DNA of 64,000 bases from Jiangella gansuensis DSM 44835. GTDB taxonomy: Bacteria > Actinomycetota > Actinomycetes > Jiangellales > Jiangellaceae. The DNA is taken from positions 1,465,090 through 1,529,089 of the forward strand of contig NZ_KI911782.1 in assembly GCF_000515395.1 (NCBI RefSeq). The letters run 5' to 3'. Below are positions 24,990 through 33,393 of the stretch, one piece after another; within the stretch, counting starts at the first letter, position 1; each line of letters opens with the position of its first letter. Below the pieces are notes generated by a model that saw only the letters and a program-made list of their open reading frames with translations, was not told the origin of the DNA and did not search any database. A program made the translations under genes and the position numbers.

Positions 24990-25374
24990 GGTTCTCACAG
25001 CTCCTTTATGGTGGTGCCGGACAGTTACCCATCCGGCCACGTTGCACTACGTGAATTCGTTCACGAATCCCTGCCCCGGTCTGGCCACTGGCTGGCGACC
25101 GGGAAGGGGATGACGCGAAGTCCTGCGTGCGGCCTACCGCGCGTTCGTGGCGCGCGTGTTACCGCGTGGCACTACCAGGGTGACAACTTCGCCAGGCATG
25201 TACAAGGGCTTTGTGTAATCCGTCTCATCGTGGTCGGTGTAGCGTCGGTCACAACAACAGTCCAAAACGGACAAGATGCGACCATAACGGGCGTCACCAG
25301 GGCTGGCAAGAGTGCTACGGTCCGCGTTCCGCGGGCTGTCGAGCCGTTCTGGCTTCGGATCGATGGTAGACCGA
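24990..25374. other. 385-bp intergenic region upstream of whiB1
   Basis: No convincing gene was found. The region has more A+T than its surroundings and holds the CRP-like dyad at 25050, so it is mainly the promoter and leader of whiB1. A small hairpin GTCC-AAAAC-GGAC is near 25259-25271 and could lie in a long whiB1 leader. The convergent side is the stop of the lipid kinase gene at 25375, whose transcript may read into this stretch. Confidence 0.5.
25050..25065. promoter_or_regulatory. CRP-like binding site upstream of whiB1
   Basis: CGTGAATTCGTTCACG is a dyad of the form GTGA-N6-TCAC, the spacing of the CRP/FNR consensus TGTGA-N6-TCACA. It is centred about 69 bp upstream of the whiB1 start codon. 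In M. tuberculosis the whiB1 promoter is controlled by the cAMP receptor protein Rv3676 through such sites, so the same control is likely here. Confidence 0.75.
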
Positions 25375-26334
25375 TCAGTAGACGATACGCAGGGCGTTCG
25401 GTACAGATGTCAAGATGATCTCGGTCCGCTCGCCGATGTAGTCGCCGTCCACCTGCACCGGCAGGGGGTCGTCCGCGCGCAGCGTGATCTGCTTGCGGTC
25501 GTGCAACGAGACCACGTTGCGACCGCGTGGCCCCCGCCGGGTGGTCAACTGGCCCAGCCGCAGCAGCGTCGGCGCCAGCCGCAACCCGGCCAGCGCGAAG
25601 ACGTCGAGACCGGCGTTGAGGTCGGCGTATGGCGTGGGGCGTAGCGGCCGGGCGCCCAGGTAGGTCCACGGTGTGCAGTTGGTGATGATGACGATCGAGA
25701 GCCCGGGCACCGGGTTGCCGTCGTCCGCGACCAACTCGATGGTGCCGTGCGTGCGGTCGTCCTGGGTGAAGAACCGCCGGATCGCGGTGCGCACGTACAA
25801 CGGAACCGTGGACGTACGGCCGCGGTCCCGCTCGGCTTCGACCGCCCGGATGACGTCGGCGTCGAAACCGAAGCCGGCGGCGAAGGTGAAGTAGCGGTCG
25901 TCGAGCCGGCCCAGTCCGATGCTCTGCCGCCGGCTTGAGCGCAGCGCGTCCAGCAGGAGCCCGGTGGCCTCGACCGGGCTCTCCGGAATACCGAGGTTGC
26001 GGGCCAGCACGTTGGTGCTGCCACCGGGAATGATCGCCACGTCGGGCAGTGATCCGGACCGGCCGCCGTCCGCGCCGCCGCTGTCCGCGCCGCTGACGTC
26101 GTCGTCGGTGAGCAGGCCGTTGGCGACCTCGTTGATGGTGCCGTCGCCACCGACGGAGACGATGAGGTCGACACCGTCGGCACGGGCCTGGCGGCTCAGC
26201 TCGGTGGCGTGACCGCGGTGGGTGGTCTCGCTGACCTCGAGATCCAGGTCGTTGCTCAGCGCGGACAGCAGGACGTCACGGGTACGCACCGACGTCGTCG
26301 TGGCGTTCGGATTGAGGACGACTAGAGCCCGCAT
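25375..26334 (-). CDS. Diacylglycerol kinase family lipid kinase
   Basis: The 319-residue protein has the DAGK catalytic fold: MRALVVLNPNATTT at the N-terminus, the nucleotide loop VSVGGDGTINEVANGLL near residue 60, IPGGSTNVLARNLGIP near 112 and the C-terminal half with ITNCTPWTYLGARPLRPTPYADLNAGLDVFAL. Members phosphorylate lipid alcohols such as diacylglycerol in membrane lipid turnover. ATG 26334 is the conserved start. The M. tuberculosis gene beside whiB1 (Rv3218), as I recall it, encodes a related protein. It lies 88 bp after sigF on the same strand. Confidence 0.88.
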   Translation of the reverse strand: MRALVVLNPNATTTSVRTRDVLLSALSNDLDLEVSETTHRGHATELSRQARADGVDLIVSVGGDGTINEVANGLLTDDDVSGADSGGADGGRSGSLPDVAIIPGGSTNVLARNLGIPESPVEATGLLLDALRSSRRQSIGLGRLDDRYFTFAAGFGFDADVIRAVEAERDRGRTSTVPLYVRTAIRRFFTQDDRTHGTIELVADDGNPVPGLSIVIITNCTPWTYLGARPLRPTPYADLNAGLDVFALAGLRLAPTLLRLGQLTTRRGPRGRNVVSLHDRKQITLRADDPLPVQVDGDYIGERTEIILTSVPNALRIVY

Positions 26335-26421
26335 GCCCGACAGCCTACGTTCCGGCCGTTCCATGATCGGAAGCCGATCCGTCCCACCTGGCAGCCGAGG
26401 CCCAGATGATCACGGCGACGG

Positions 26422-27426
26422 TCAGCGGAACATGCCCTCACGCAACTGAATGAGAGTGCGCGACAGCAACCGCGAAACGTGCATCTGCGAGATGCCGACC
26501 TCGCCGGCGATCTGCGACTGCGTCATGCCGCGGAAGAACCGCAGCACGATGATCCGGCGCTCCCGCTCCGGCAGCCCGGCCAGCAACCGGGCCAGCGTCT
26601 CGCGGTTCTCCACGCCCTCCAGGGCTTCGTCGTCGTGGCCGATGGTGTCGATGGTGGACGGTGCGTTCTCGCCCGGCTCCGGCGAGTCCAGCGACACCGT
26701 GCTGTAGGCGGCCGCCGTCTCCAGTGCCTCGAGCACCTCGTCCTCGGTGGTACGGGTGGCCTGCGCGAGCTCGGCGATGGTGGGCGAACGGCCCAGCTGC
26801 TGGAGCAGGTCGGTGGTGGCGGAGCTGATGGCCAGCCGCAGCTCCTGCAGGCGCCGGGGGACTCGGATCGCCCAGCCCTTGTCGCGGAACCACCGCTTGA
26901 TCTCACCCAGGATGGTGGGCGTGGCGTAGGTGGAGAACTCCGCGCCACGGGTGGGGTCGTAGCGGTCGATGGCCTTGATCAGGCCGATCGTGGCCACCTG
27001 GACGAGGTCCTCGTACGGTTCACCGCGTCCGGCGAAGCGCCGCGCCAAGTGCTCGGCGAGCGGCAGGTGCAGCGTGGTGAGCCGGTTGCGAGCCTCGGCC
27101 CGCCGCGGGTCGTCCGGGTCGAGGCGGGACAGCAGCTCCAGCAGCGCACGGCTGGTGGCGCGGTCGACCCCGCCACGGCCCTCGGGCGGGTCGTCGAGCA
27201 CCGGCTTCCCGGCCGGCCCGGGCGGCTGCCCGTCGACGGCGACAGGCTCGCCCCCGGCGACGGCCGCCTCCCCGGCAACGGGCTCACTCCCCGCGACGGG
27301 CTCGCTCCCGGCGACGGGGTCATCCCGCGTGACGACGTCGGCGGGGGGCGCGTCGAGGGCACCAGCGGCCGGCCTCCCGGCCCGCCTGGGGTAACGCACC
27401 TCGGCAGGTCCCACCGGCTGTCTCAA
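26422..27426 (-). CDS. sigF: SigF/SigB-family alternative RNA polymerase sigma factor
   Basis: The C-terminal 260 residues form a complete group 3 sigma factor: region 2 (LAEHLARRFAGRGEPYEDLVQVATIGLIKAIDRYDPTRGAEFSTYATPTILGEIKRWFRD), region 3 (RVPRRLQELRLAISSATTDLLQQLGRSPTIAELA) and region 4 (LPERERRIIVLRFFRGMTQSQIAGEVGISQMHVSRLLSRTL). The first 80 residues are low-complexity with repeats such as DPVAGSEPVAGSEPVAGE. The frame opens with TTG 27426 overlapping the rsbW stop (TTGA); GTG 27414 with GAGG 12 bases upstream is a good alternative. It is downstream of its anti-sigma gene. Confidence 0.93.
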   Translation of the reverse strand: MRQPVGPAEVRYPRRAGRPAAGALDAPPADVVTRDDPVAGSEPVAGSEPVAGEAAVAGGEPVAVDGQPPGPAGKPVLDDPPEGRGGVDRATSRALLELLSRLDPDDPRRAEARNRLTTLHLPLAEHLARRFAGRGEPYEDLVQVATIGLIKAIDRYDPTRGAEFSTYATPTILGEIKRWFRDKGWAIRVPRRLQELRLAISSATTDLLQQLGRSPTIAELAQATRTTEDEVLEALETAAAYSTVSLDSPEPGENAPSTIDTIGHDDEALEGVENRETLARLLAGLPERERRIIVLRFFRGMTQSQIAGEVGISQMHVSRLLSRTLIQLREGMFR

Positions 27427-27809
27427 CCTCGCTTCTTGCGCAGCATGATGGAGACCCGGCCGTCTTCGACCCGCGAGTGGACCTCGCCGGCGAGTGCGGA
27501 CAGGACGGTCCAGGCGAAGCTGTCGCGGCTGGGAAGGTCGGTCTTGGCCGCCGGCACCGAGACCACGACATCGAGGATGTCGGGGTGCAGCTGGAAGCTG
27601 CAGTGCATGGTGGCGCCGGGGGTGGCGAGTGGCAGCAGCATGGCACCGGCTTCGTCGACGGCGATGCGCAGGTCCTCGATCTCGTCGAGTGTGAACCCGA
27701 TCCTGGCGGCCAGCCGTGCGGCCGTGGTGCGCAGCACGGTGAGGTAGGCGCTGGACGCCGGCACCTGCAACTCGACCAGGTCACCGAACGACGAATCGGA
27801 CTCGCTCAC
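27423..27809 (-). CDS. rsbW: Anti-sigma factor, RsbW/UsfX-type
   Basis: The 128-residue protein is an HATPase_c-type anti-sigma factor. Segments VELQVPASSAYLTVLRTTAARLAARIGFTLDEIEDLRIAVDEAGAMLL match the N-terminal helix and the N-box region of RsbW/SpoIIAB proteins, and the end SRVEDGRVSIMLRKKR matches their last strand. It should hold SigF until released by an anti-anti-sigma factor, which is not encoded here. GTG 27809 was chosen for its GAGGAGG site; the frame is open to 27848. Its stop overlaps sigF. Confidence 0.9.
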   Translation of the reverse strand: MSESDSSFGDLVELQVPASSAYLTVLRTTAARLAARIGFTLDEIEDLRIAVDEAGAMLLPLATPGATMHCSFQLHPDILDVVVSVPAAKTDLPSRDSFAWTVLSALAGEVHSRVEDGRVSIMLRKKRG

Positions 27810-27893
27810 CAAACCTCCTCGTGTGAGTTGCTTCGAACACAGTGTCACATGCGAACCGGGGAAGGCGGTTCGCCGACCACGGGTCAGGTGGTT

Positions 27894-28667
27894 CTACAGG
27901 ACCTTGGACAGGAACGCCTGAGTTCGCTGATGCTGCGGGTCGGACAGGATGTCACGCGGGTGGCCGGACTCCACGATGGCCCCTTCGTCCATGAAGATCA
28001 GATGGTCGCCCACCTCGCGGGCGAAACCCATCTCGTGGGTCACGACCATCATCGTCATACCACTGTCGGCCAGGTCGCGCATCACGTCGAGCACGTCGCC
28101 GACCAGTTCGGGGTCGAGCGCCGAGGTCGGCTCGTCGAAGAGCATCATGTCCGGGTCCATCGACAGCGACCGCGCGATGGCGACGCGTTGCTGCTGGCCG
28201 CCGGAGAGGTGTGCCGGGTAGGCGTCGATCTTGTCCATGAGACCCACGCGCTCGAGGTTGCGGCGGGCCACTTCGGCCGCCTCGGCCTTGTTCCGGCCCA
28301 GCACTCGCCGCTGCGCGATGGTGAGGTTGCGCAACACGCTGAGGTGCGGGAACAGGTTGAACTGCTGGAACACCATGCCGATGCGGGCACGGACCCGGTC
28401 GAGGTCGATCTCGGGGTCGAGGATGTCGATGCCCTCGACGCGGATCTGCCCGGACGTCGGTTCCTCCAGCCGGTTGACGCAGCGCAGCAGGGTCGACTTG
28501 CCCGATCCGCTCGGCCCGACGACGCACACCACCTGGCCCGGATCGACGGTGAGGTCGATGCCTTTGAGCACCTCGAGGTCGCCGAAGCTCTTGTGCAGCG
28601 CTTCGACCTCGATGGCGGGGACGCCGCTGGTGGTCGCGGCGGCCGCGGGCGCCGGTTCGGTGCTCAT
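27894..28667 (-). CDS. Polar amino-acid ABC transporter ATP-binding protein (GlnQ-like)
   Basis: The 257-residue ATPase has Walker [10 protein letters not shown] near residue 52, Q-loop [16 protein letters not shown], signature LSGGQQQR, Walker B MMLFDEP and the switch His in [11 protein letters not shown]. The sequence follows the GlnQ/HisP/GltL group for polar amino-acid import. The ATG at 28667 overlaps the stop of the permease gene (ATGA). It is the third gene of a binding protein, permease, ATPase operon. Confidence 0.94.
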   Translation of the reverse strand: MSTEPAPAAAATTSGVPAIEVEALHKSFGDLEVLKGIDLTVDPGQVVCVVGPSGSGKSTLLRCVNRLEEPTSGQIRVEGIDILDPEIDLDRVRARIGMVFQQFNLFPHLSVLRNLTIAQRRVLGRNKAEAAEVARRNLERVGLMDKIDAYPAHLSGGQQQRVAIARSLSMDPDMMLFDEPTSALDPELVGDVLDVMRDLADSGMTMMVVTHEMGFAREVGDHLIFMDEGAIVESGHPRDILSDPQHQRTQAFLSKVL

Positions 28668-29449
28668 CGTGACCTCCCCAGCCGGCGTTCGAGGACCGCG
28701 ACCAGCCGGGTCAGCGGAATGGTGATCAGCAGGTAGAGCATCGCGGCCATCAGCAGCGGCGTGCTGTTGTTGGAGTTGATCACCCCGTCGCGGGCGAACG
28801 TGGTGATCTCCTTGTTCATGAGTGTCGACCCGACGATGAACAGCAGCGACGTGTCCTTGATCAACAGAACGAACTCGTTCGTGAGCGGCGGGATGACGAT
28901 CCGGAACGCCTGCGGCAGCACGATGGAGACCATGGTGCGCCCGGCCGGCATGCCCAGCGACCGGGCCGCCTCGGCCTGTCCCTTGGGTACGCCCTCGATG
29001 CCGGCCCGGATGCTCTCGGCCATGTAGGCGCTCGCCACCAGGATCAACGCGAGCAGTCCCGCCCCGATCGTCCCGCCCGGCACGCGCACCTGGAACGCGA
29101 TCGGCAGCACGTAGGCCATCGCGAAGATGGTCAGCAGCGCCGGCAGCCCCCGGAACAGCTCGATGTAGGCGATCGCCAGCCACCGGTACGGCAGCACGGT
29201 GGACAGCTTCATCAGCGCGAGGACGATCCCGAGGACCAGGCCGCCGCTGAACGCGATCACGGTGAACAGCAGGGTGTTCTTGGCCGCGATAGTGATCATC
29301 TCGGGGAGCTGGTCGCGGGCGACGTCGACCTGCAGGAAGTTGGCACGGATGCGTTCCCAGTCGGCCGAGACGACCACAACGACGACAGCCGCCACGAAGA
29401 TCAGGTACAGGACGCCGCGGCCGAGTCGCCGGCGCGTGGTTCTGCGCAC
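28664..29449 (-). CDS. Polar amino-acid ABC transporter permease
   Basis: The 261-residue protein has about five membrane helices. The EAA loop is [50 protein letters not shown], which is diagnostic of the HisM/GlnP permease family. A single permease gene suggests a homodimeric channel. The GTG at 29449 was chosen because it follows the preceding stop by 7 bp and has GAGG nearby; a longer frame exists on the same strand. Confidence 0.92.
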   Translation of the reverse strand: MRRTTRRRLGRGVLYLIFVAAVVVVVVSADWERIRANFLQVDVARDQLPEMITIAAKNTLLFTVIAFSGGLVLGIVLALMKLSTVLPYRWLAIAYIELFRGLPALLTIFAMAYVLPIAFQVRVPGGTIGAGLLALILVASAYMAESIRAGIEGVPKGQAEAARSLGMPAGRTMVSIVLPQAFRIVIPPLTNEFVLLIKDTSLLFIVGSTLMNKEITTFARDGVINSNNSTPLLMAAMLYLLITIPLTRLVAVLERRLGRSR

Positions 29450-29456
29450 GGCGACC

Positions 29457-30293
29457 TCAGCCGGTGCTCTCTTGGTCGACCTCGAAGTACCGGTTGTAGA
29501 TCTCGTCGTACGTGCCGTCGTCGCGCAGCGCCTGCAACTGCTCGTTGACCGCCTCGAGCAGCGCCGTCTTCTCACCCTTGCTGAAGGCGAACCCGTACTG
29601 CTCGTCCGTCTCGTACTCCTCCACCACCTGGTAGTTCGGGTCTGCCCGCTGGTGTTCCAGGTTGACCGGCAGGTCCTGCAGGATCGCGTCGATGTTGCCG
29701 GCCTGCAGCGCCGGCCACAGCTCACCGTCGCTCGGGAACGCCTGCAGCGGGTTGGCGCCGTCGGGCAGGTTCTCCTCGGCGTAGGTCTCCCCGGTGGTGC
29801 CCTGCTGGACGCCGACGGTCCTGCCGACGAGGTCGTCGATCGACTCGATGCCCGAGTCGACGGGGACCAGGAGCGACTGCAGAGAGTCGTAGTACGGGTC
29901 GGAGAAGTCGAGGTTCTCCTTGCGCTCGTCGGTGATGGTCATCGCGGAGGCGCCGAGGTCGCACTGGCCGGCCGCGAGCACGGCGCCGCTCTGCAGCGGG
30001 TCGAACCCGACGTCCTGGACGGCCAGCTCCAGCTCGAGGTTGTCGGCGATGGCCTGCGCGATGTCCATGTCGAAACCGCTGTACCCGCTGGGGGCCTCCG
30101 GGTCCTCGACCTCGAACGGCGGATACGGCACGTCGGAGCAGACGGTCAGCGTGCCGCTCTGGACCAGTTCGAGGTCGTCGCCGGCGCCGGTCGCGGTGGC
30201 GTCGCCGTCCCCGTCGTCACCGCACGCGGCCAGAACGACAACGATGGCCGCCGTGGCGGCCGCGAAGCGTAGCGAAGGCGTGTACGTGGGCAT
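29457..30293 (-). CDS. Amino-acid ABC transporter substrate-binding lipoprotein
   Basis: The 278-residue protein has a lipoprotein signal peptide with lipobox VLAACG near residue 24, so it should be anchored outside the membrane. The mature part is an SBP_bac_3 domain: LTVCSDVPYPPFEVEDPEAPSGYSGFDMDIAQAIADNL, QCDLGASAMTITDERKENLDFSDPYYDSLQSLLV and VGVQQGTTGETYAEENL are classic for polar amino-acid receptors. ATG 30293 has AAGGGG upstream. It heads the three-gene ABC operon. The ligand is unknown. Confidence 0.93.
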   Translation of the reverse strand: MPTYTPSLRFAAATAAIVVVLAACGDDGDGDATATGAGDDLELVQSGTLTVCSDVPYPPFEVEDPEAPSGYSGFDMDIAQAIADNLELELAVQDVGFDPLQSGAVLAAGQCDLGASAMTITDERKENLDFSDPYYDSLQSLLVPVDSGIESIDDLVGRTVGVQQGTTGETYAEENLPDGANPLQAFPSDGELWPALQAGNIDAILQDLPVNLEHQRADPNYQVVEEYETDEQYGFAFSKGEKTALLEAVNEQLQALRDDGTYDEIYNRYFEVDQESTG

Positions 30294-30443
30294 TGCATTC
30301 CCCTTGGCGGAGGCATCTGTCCTGTTCGCATCCTGCCACCCGCTCGGGATCCAGAAGGCCACGATCATATAAAGAAGTCCGGCTGGCGCGGGTTGTGAGC
30401 AGCGTCCCTCCGGCCGGTGACGGGGTGTCGTTAGGCTCGGGGC

Positions 30444-31415
30444 ATGTTCGCCGCCTACGCCTCGAAGCTGGACGCCGACGACCCCCTGGCCGGCCTCACC
30501 GTCGGGGAACGCCCCGAGCCGGAGGTGCCGGCCGGCTGGATGACGGTCACGGTGCGGGCCGCCGCGCTGAACCACCACGACCTGTGGTCGCTGCGTGGCG
30601 TCGGGCTGGACGAGAGCCGGTTGCCGATGATCCTGGGCTGTGACGCGGCCGGAGTCGATGAGGACGGCAACGACGTGGTCGTCCACGCGGTGATCTCCGA
30701 CCCGGACTGGCGCGACGACGAGACGCTCGATCCGCGGCGCTCGCTGTTGTCCGAGCGCCACCCGGGCACGTTCGCCCAGCGCGTCGCGGTGCCCCGGCGC
30801 AACCTCGTGCCCAAACCGGCGGGCCTGACGTTCGAGGAGGCGGCCTGCCTCCCCACGGCCTGGCTGACCGCCTACCGCATGCTCTTCACCCAGGCCCAGG
30901 TGCGGCCGGGGCAGACGGTGCTGGTCCAGGGTGCGGGCGGCGGCGTCGCGACGGCACTGGTCGCGCTCGGCTCGGCAGCCGGTGCCCGGATGTGGGTGAC
31001 GTCGCGCGACCCGGACGGGGCGGCGCGCATCCTGGATTCGGGAGCGGACCGGCTGTTCGCCAGCGGTGAGCGGCTGCCGGAGCGGGTCGACGCCGTCATG
31101 GAGACCGTCGGGGCCGCGACCTGGCAGCATTCGGTGCGCTCGCTGCGACCCGGCGGCACCCTGGTGGTCAGCGGCGCGACATCGGGTTATGCCGCCGACA
31201 CCGAGCTGAACCGGGTGTTCTTCCTGCAGCTGCGGGTCCTGGGCTCCACCATGGGCACCCGCGATGAGCTGGTCCGGTTGCTGGCGTTGTGCGAGCGGTC
31301 CGGACTGCGCCCGGTGGTCCACGGCGTCCTGCCGCTGGAGCAGGCTTCCGACGGGTTCGCCGCCATGGATCGCGGCGACGTGTTCGGCAAGATCGTCTTC
31401 GTGCCGTCGTCGTGA
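30444..31415 (+). CDS. Zinc-binding (medium-chain) dehydrogenase / quinone oxidoreductase-like
   Basis: The 323-residue enzyme is of the medium-chain dehydrogenase family. It shows the N-terminal GroES-like fold with ALNHHDLWSLRGVGLDESRLPMILGCDAAG, then LPTAWLTAYRMLFTQAQVRPGQTVLVQGAGGGVATALVALG at the NAD(P)-binding site. The cysteines that bind structural zinc in alcohol dehydrogenases are not apparent, so a zinc-free oxidoreductase acting on small carbonyls or quinones is more likely. Its stop overlaps the MOSC gene start by one base, so the two form an operon. Confidence 0.88.
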   Translation: MFAAYASKLDADDPLAGLTVGERPEPEVPAGWMTVTVRAAALNHHDLWSLRGVGLDESRLPMILGCDAAGVDEDGNDVVVHAVISDPDWRDDETLDPRRSLLSERHPGTFAQRVAVPRRNLVPKPAGLTFEEAACLPTAWLTAYRMLFTQAQVRPGQTVLVQGAGGGVATALVALGSAAGARMWVTSRDPDGAARILDSGADRLFASGERLPERVDAVMETVGAATWQHSVRSLRPGGTLVVSGATSGYAADTELNRVFFLQLRVLGSTMGTRDELVRLLALCERSGLRPVVHGVLPLEQASDGFAAMDRGDVFGKIVFVPSS

Positions 31416-32236
31416 TGGCCACGGAAACGGCCGCGCCCGCCGTCGAGGGCGTCGTCGGCGAGGTGAACCGGCTGACCCACGGCCCGGTCAAGGGGCTGGG
31501 ACTGAGCCATCCGGACCACGTCGACATCACGGCCACCGGGCTGGCCGGCGATCGCCGCTTCTTCCTCGTCGACGCTGCTGACACGCTGCTGTCGATCACC
31601 AGGACCGGCGCCCTGACCGGCCTGACCGCCCATACCGACGGCGACGACGGTGACGGCGAGCGGCTCACCGTCACCGGCGACGGCGCGGAGCTCAGCGTGC
31701 CGGTGGAACTGGGAGACACGGTCGGCGCGAACTTCTACGGCCACCACGTGGTCCCCGGCCGGGTGGTCGCCGGACCGTGGGCCGGGTTCTTCAGCGACCT
31801 GGTCGGACAGCCGGTGCGCCTGATCCGGGCGGACGAGCCGGGCAGCGGCTGCGACCTGCACCCGGTGACCCTGCTGGCGGAGGCCTCGGCGACGGCGCTT
31901 GCCGCGGCCGCGGGAGCCGAGGTGGACGCGCGGCGGTTCCGCATGAGCATCGGACTGGACGGCCCGCCGGCGTTCGCCGAGGACGGGTGGAGCGGGGCGG
32001 AGCTGGAGATCGGCACCGCGGTGCTCCGGGTCGGCGGACCGGTGAAGCGGTGCGCCGCGACGATCCGTCACCCGGAGTCCGGGGAGCGCGACCTCCCCAT
32101 GCTGCGTGTGCTCAAGCAGGTCCGCGGCGTGCAGTCCAGCGAGCTCGGCACCGGCGTGAACCTGGGCGTGTACGCGAGCGTCGTGCGGCCCGGGCAGGTC
32201 AGCGTCGGCGACGCGGCGCGACTGACACTCCCATGA
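31415..32236 (+). CDS. MOSC-domain protein
   Basis: The 273-residue product has an N-terminal MOSC beta-barrel-like region (VNRLTHGPVKGLGLSHPDHVDITATGLAGDRRFFLVDAA) and a C-terminal MOSC domain with VTLLAEASATALAAAAGAEVDARRFRMSIGLDG and GPVKRCAATIRHPESGERDLPML, where the Cys matches the conserved residue that binds sulphur or molybdenum cofactor. MOSC proteins act in sulphur transfer or in reduction of N-hydroxylated compounds; which is unknown here. ATG 31415 overlaps the preceding stop (TGATG). Its own TGA is part of the family A repeat that follows. Confidence 0.87.
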   Translation: MATETAAPAVEGVVGEVNRLTHGPVKGLGLSHPDHVDITATGLAGDRRFFLVDAADTLLSITRTGALTGLTAHTDGDDGDGERLTVTGDGAELSVPVELGDTVGANFYGHHVVPGRVVAGPWAGFFSDLVGQPVRLIRADEPGSGCDLHPVTLLAEASATALAAAAGAEVDARRFRMSIGLDGPPAFAEDGWSGAELEIGTAVLRVGGPVKRCAATIRHPESGERDLPMLRVLKQVRGVQSSELGTGVNLGVYASVVRPGQVSVGDAARLTLP

Positions 32237-32287
32237 TCATCAAGACTTGACCCGCCTATAGCCGGGCAAACCCTTGATGATCATGGG
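32230..32287. repeat. Family A palindrome, copy 3, supplying two stop codons
   Basis: CCCATGATCATCAAG at 32230-32244 is the exact complement of 32273-32287. The TGA at 32234-32236 ends the MOSC gene on the plus strand, and the complementary TGA at 32281-32283 ends the truncated ATPase frame on the minus strand. It may be a bidirectional terminator between these convergent frames. Confidence 0.88.
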
Positions 32288-32544
32288 CGGGACGAGCCGA
32301 GCCCGAGGAGCGCCAGGAACGACTCGCCGTGGCTCATCTCGTGGAAGTCGGGGTCACCGCTGGACCGGTTCGGGTTGGTCTCCAGGTAGCTGAAGAACCC
32401 GTGCATGGGCGCCAGGTCGAGCCCGTCGGCGACGAGCTGGCGCACCGGCGGCAGGGACCACGGCCAGGCCGGAGGCGGGACCGCGAAGTCGTCGGGCGGG
32501 TCGAACTCGACCCGGCGAACCGGCCGGCGGTCCATCCGGCTCAC
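32281..32544 (-). pseudogene. Remnant of an AAA-family ATPase (internal and 3' deletion)
   Basis: The 87-residue frame looks like two distant parts of one AAA-family (OLD/SMC-like) ATPase joined together. The first half, WPWSLPPVRQLVADGLDLAP, matches the segment that normally precedes the Walker A loop. The second half, MHGFFSYLETNPNRSSGDPDFHEMSHGESFLALL, matches the region before the ABC-like signature (SHGESFL). The Walker A loop and everything after the signature are missing, and the frame ends inside a family A repeat. The ATG overlaps nothing upstream; its start at 32544 overlaps the stop of the GDSL hydrolase gene by 4 bases. Recognition of the family is from memory. Confidence 0.6.
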
Positions 32545-33176
32545 GACGCGGCGCGGGGGACGCGGCGGTCCTTGACCGGGGTCTTCGGCGGCTCCGCCCC
32601 GAGCCAGGAGTACCAGCCGCCGTTCAGCACCAGGTAGGCGAGCAGGCCGTACCCGGCCTGGTCGGGATGGATGCCGTCGTCGGCGCGGGCCTCCTGCCAG
32701 GCGTCCTTCGCCGACAGCGGGCCGAACGTGGCGATGTAGGGGACCTGGCGTCGGGCGCAGACCGCGGCGTAGGCGGCGTCGAGCTCGCCGATGCGTACCG
32801 TCATGGGCTGGTCGCCGACCGGCGGCGGGCCGACCACCAGGGTGGGGACGCTGGTGGAGGAGAGGCCGAACTCGAGCGCGGCGGCCGACCGGGCCGGGTC
32901 GATGCCGCGGTGCGCGTCGGCCACCCCGACCGCCAGCACCACGCGGTGTTCGTCGCCGCGGGCGAACCGCGGCGCGCTCTCCATCGGCACCCGCACCACG
33001 ACCTCCTCGGTGGCTTCGCCGCGTACGCCCAGGGGATACGCGGTCAGCGCCACCCCCGTCGACGGTGGCGTACGGGCAGCCACCCGGCCCACCCAGCCCA
33101 GCGCCTTGGGGTCGCCGACCCCGGCGACGAAGGAGTCACCGAAGACACAGACACGGACGTCGCGGGGGTGGGCCAC
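32541..33176 (-). CDS. SGNH/GDSL-family hydrolase
   Basis: The 211-residue protein has the GDSL block with the nucleophile Ser in VCVFGDSFVAGVGDPKALGW near residue 14, a block around VVLAVGVADAHRGI with Gly/Asn-like changes, and the C-terminal catalytic pair in ADDGIHPDQAGYGLLAYLV (Asp and His). It is likely a small esterase or lipase-like hydrolase; no signal peptide is visible, so it is probably cytoplasmic. The start is GTG 33176, directly after the stop of the DUF6104 gene. Confidence 0.86.
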   Translation of the reverse strand: MAHPRDVRVCVFGDSFVAGVGDPKALGWVGRVAARTPPSTGVALTAYPLGVRGEATEEVVVRVPMESAPRFARGDEHRVVLAVGVADAHRGIDPARSAAALEFGLSSTSVPTLVVGPPPVGDQPMTVRIGELDAAYAAVCARRQVPYIATFGPLSAKDAWQEARADDGIHPDQAGYGLLAYLVLNGGWYSWLGAEPPKTPVKDRRVPRAAS

Positions 33177-33374
33177 TCAGTCGTCCTGACCGGAGTCGTC
33201 GTCGGCGTCGTCGTCGGAGCGGGCCAGCCAGGTGGCCAGCCGCTCCACCGCCGTCTCGAACTCGGGATTGAGGTCGACGAAGTCGCGCATCCGCTCGGAC
33301 AGCCAGCCCAGCGTGACCTGCTCGTCGCCACGGCGCTGGTCCAACTCCTCGATGCCGCGGTCGGTGAAGTACAT
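33177..33374 (-). CDS. DUF6104-family small protein
   Basis: The 65-residue acidic protein begins MYFTDRGIEELDQRRGDEQV and contains VDLNPEFETAVERLATWLAR, matching small actinobacterial DUF6104 proteins that commonly lie next to the 2-oxoglutarate dehydrogenase gene. The acidic tail (DDDADDDSGQDD) is likely disordered. The function is unknown. It is 19 bp downstream of kgd and directly abuts the hydrolase gene, so the three may share a transcript. Confidence 0.8.
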   Translation of the reverse strand: MYFTDRGIEELDQRRGDEQVTLGWLSERMRDFVDLNPEFETAVERLATWLARSDDDADDDSGQDD

Positions 33375-33393
33375 GGTGCTCGGCTCCAGCGAA

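Noticed and set aside
26362-26418. ATGATC motifs between the lipid kinase and sigF that resemble families A and B
   Set aside because: The arms (CCATGATCGG and GATGATCACGG) do not pair over more than a few bases, so it is too degenerate to call.
27225-27325. Direct repeats in the sigF N-terminus as a mobile element
   Set aside because: They translate to a PVAGSE-type low-complexity stretch in frame and are best seen as an internal coding repeat.
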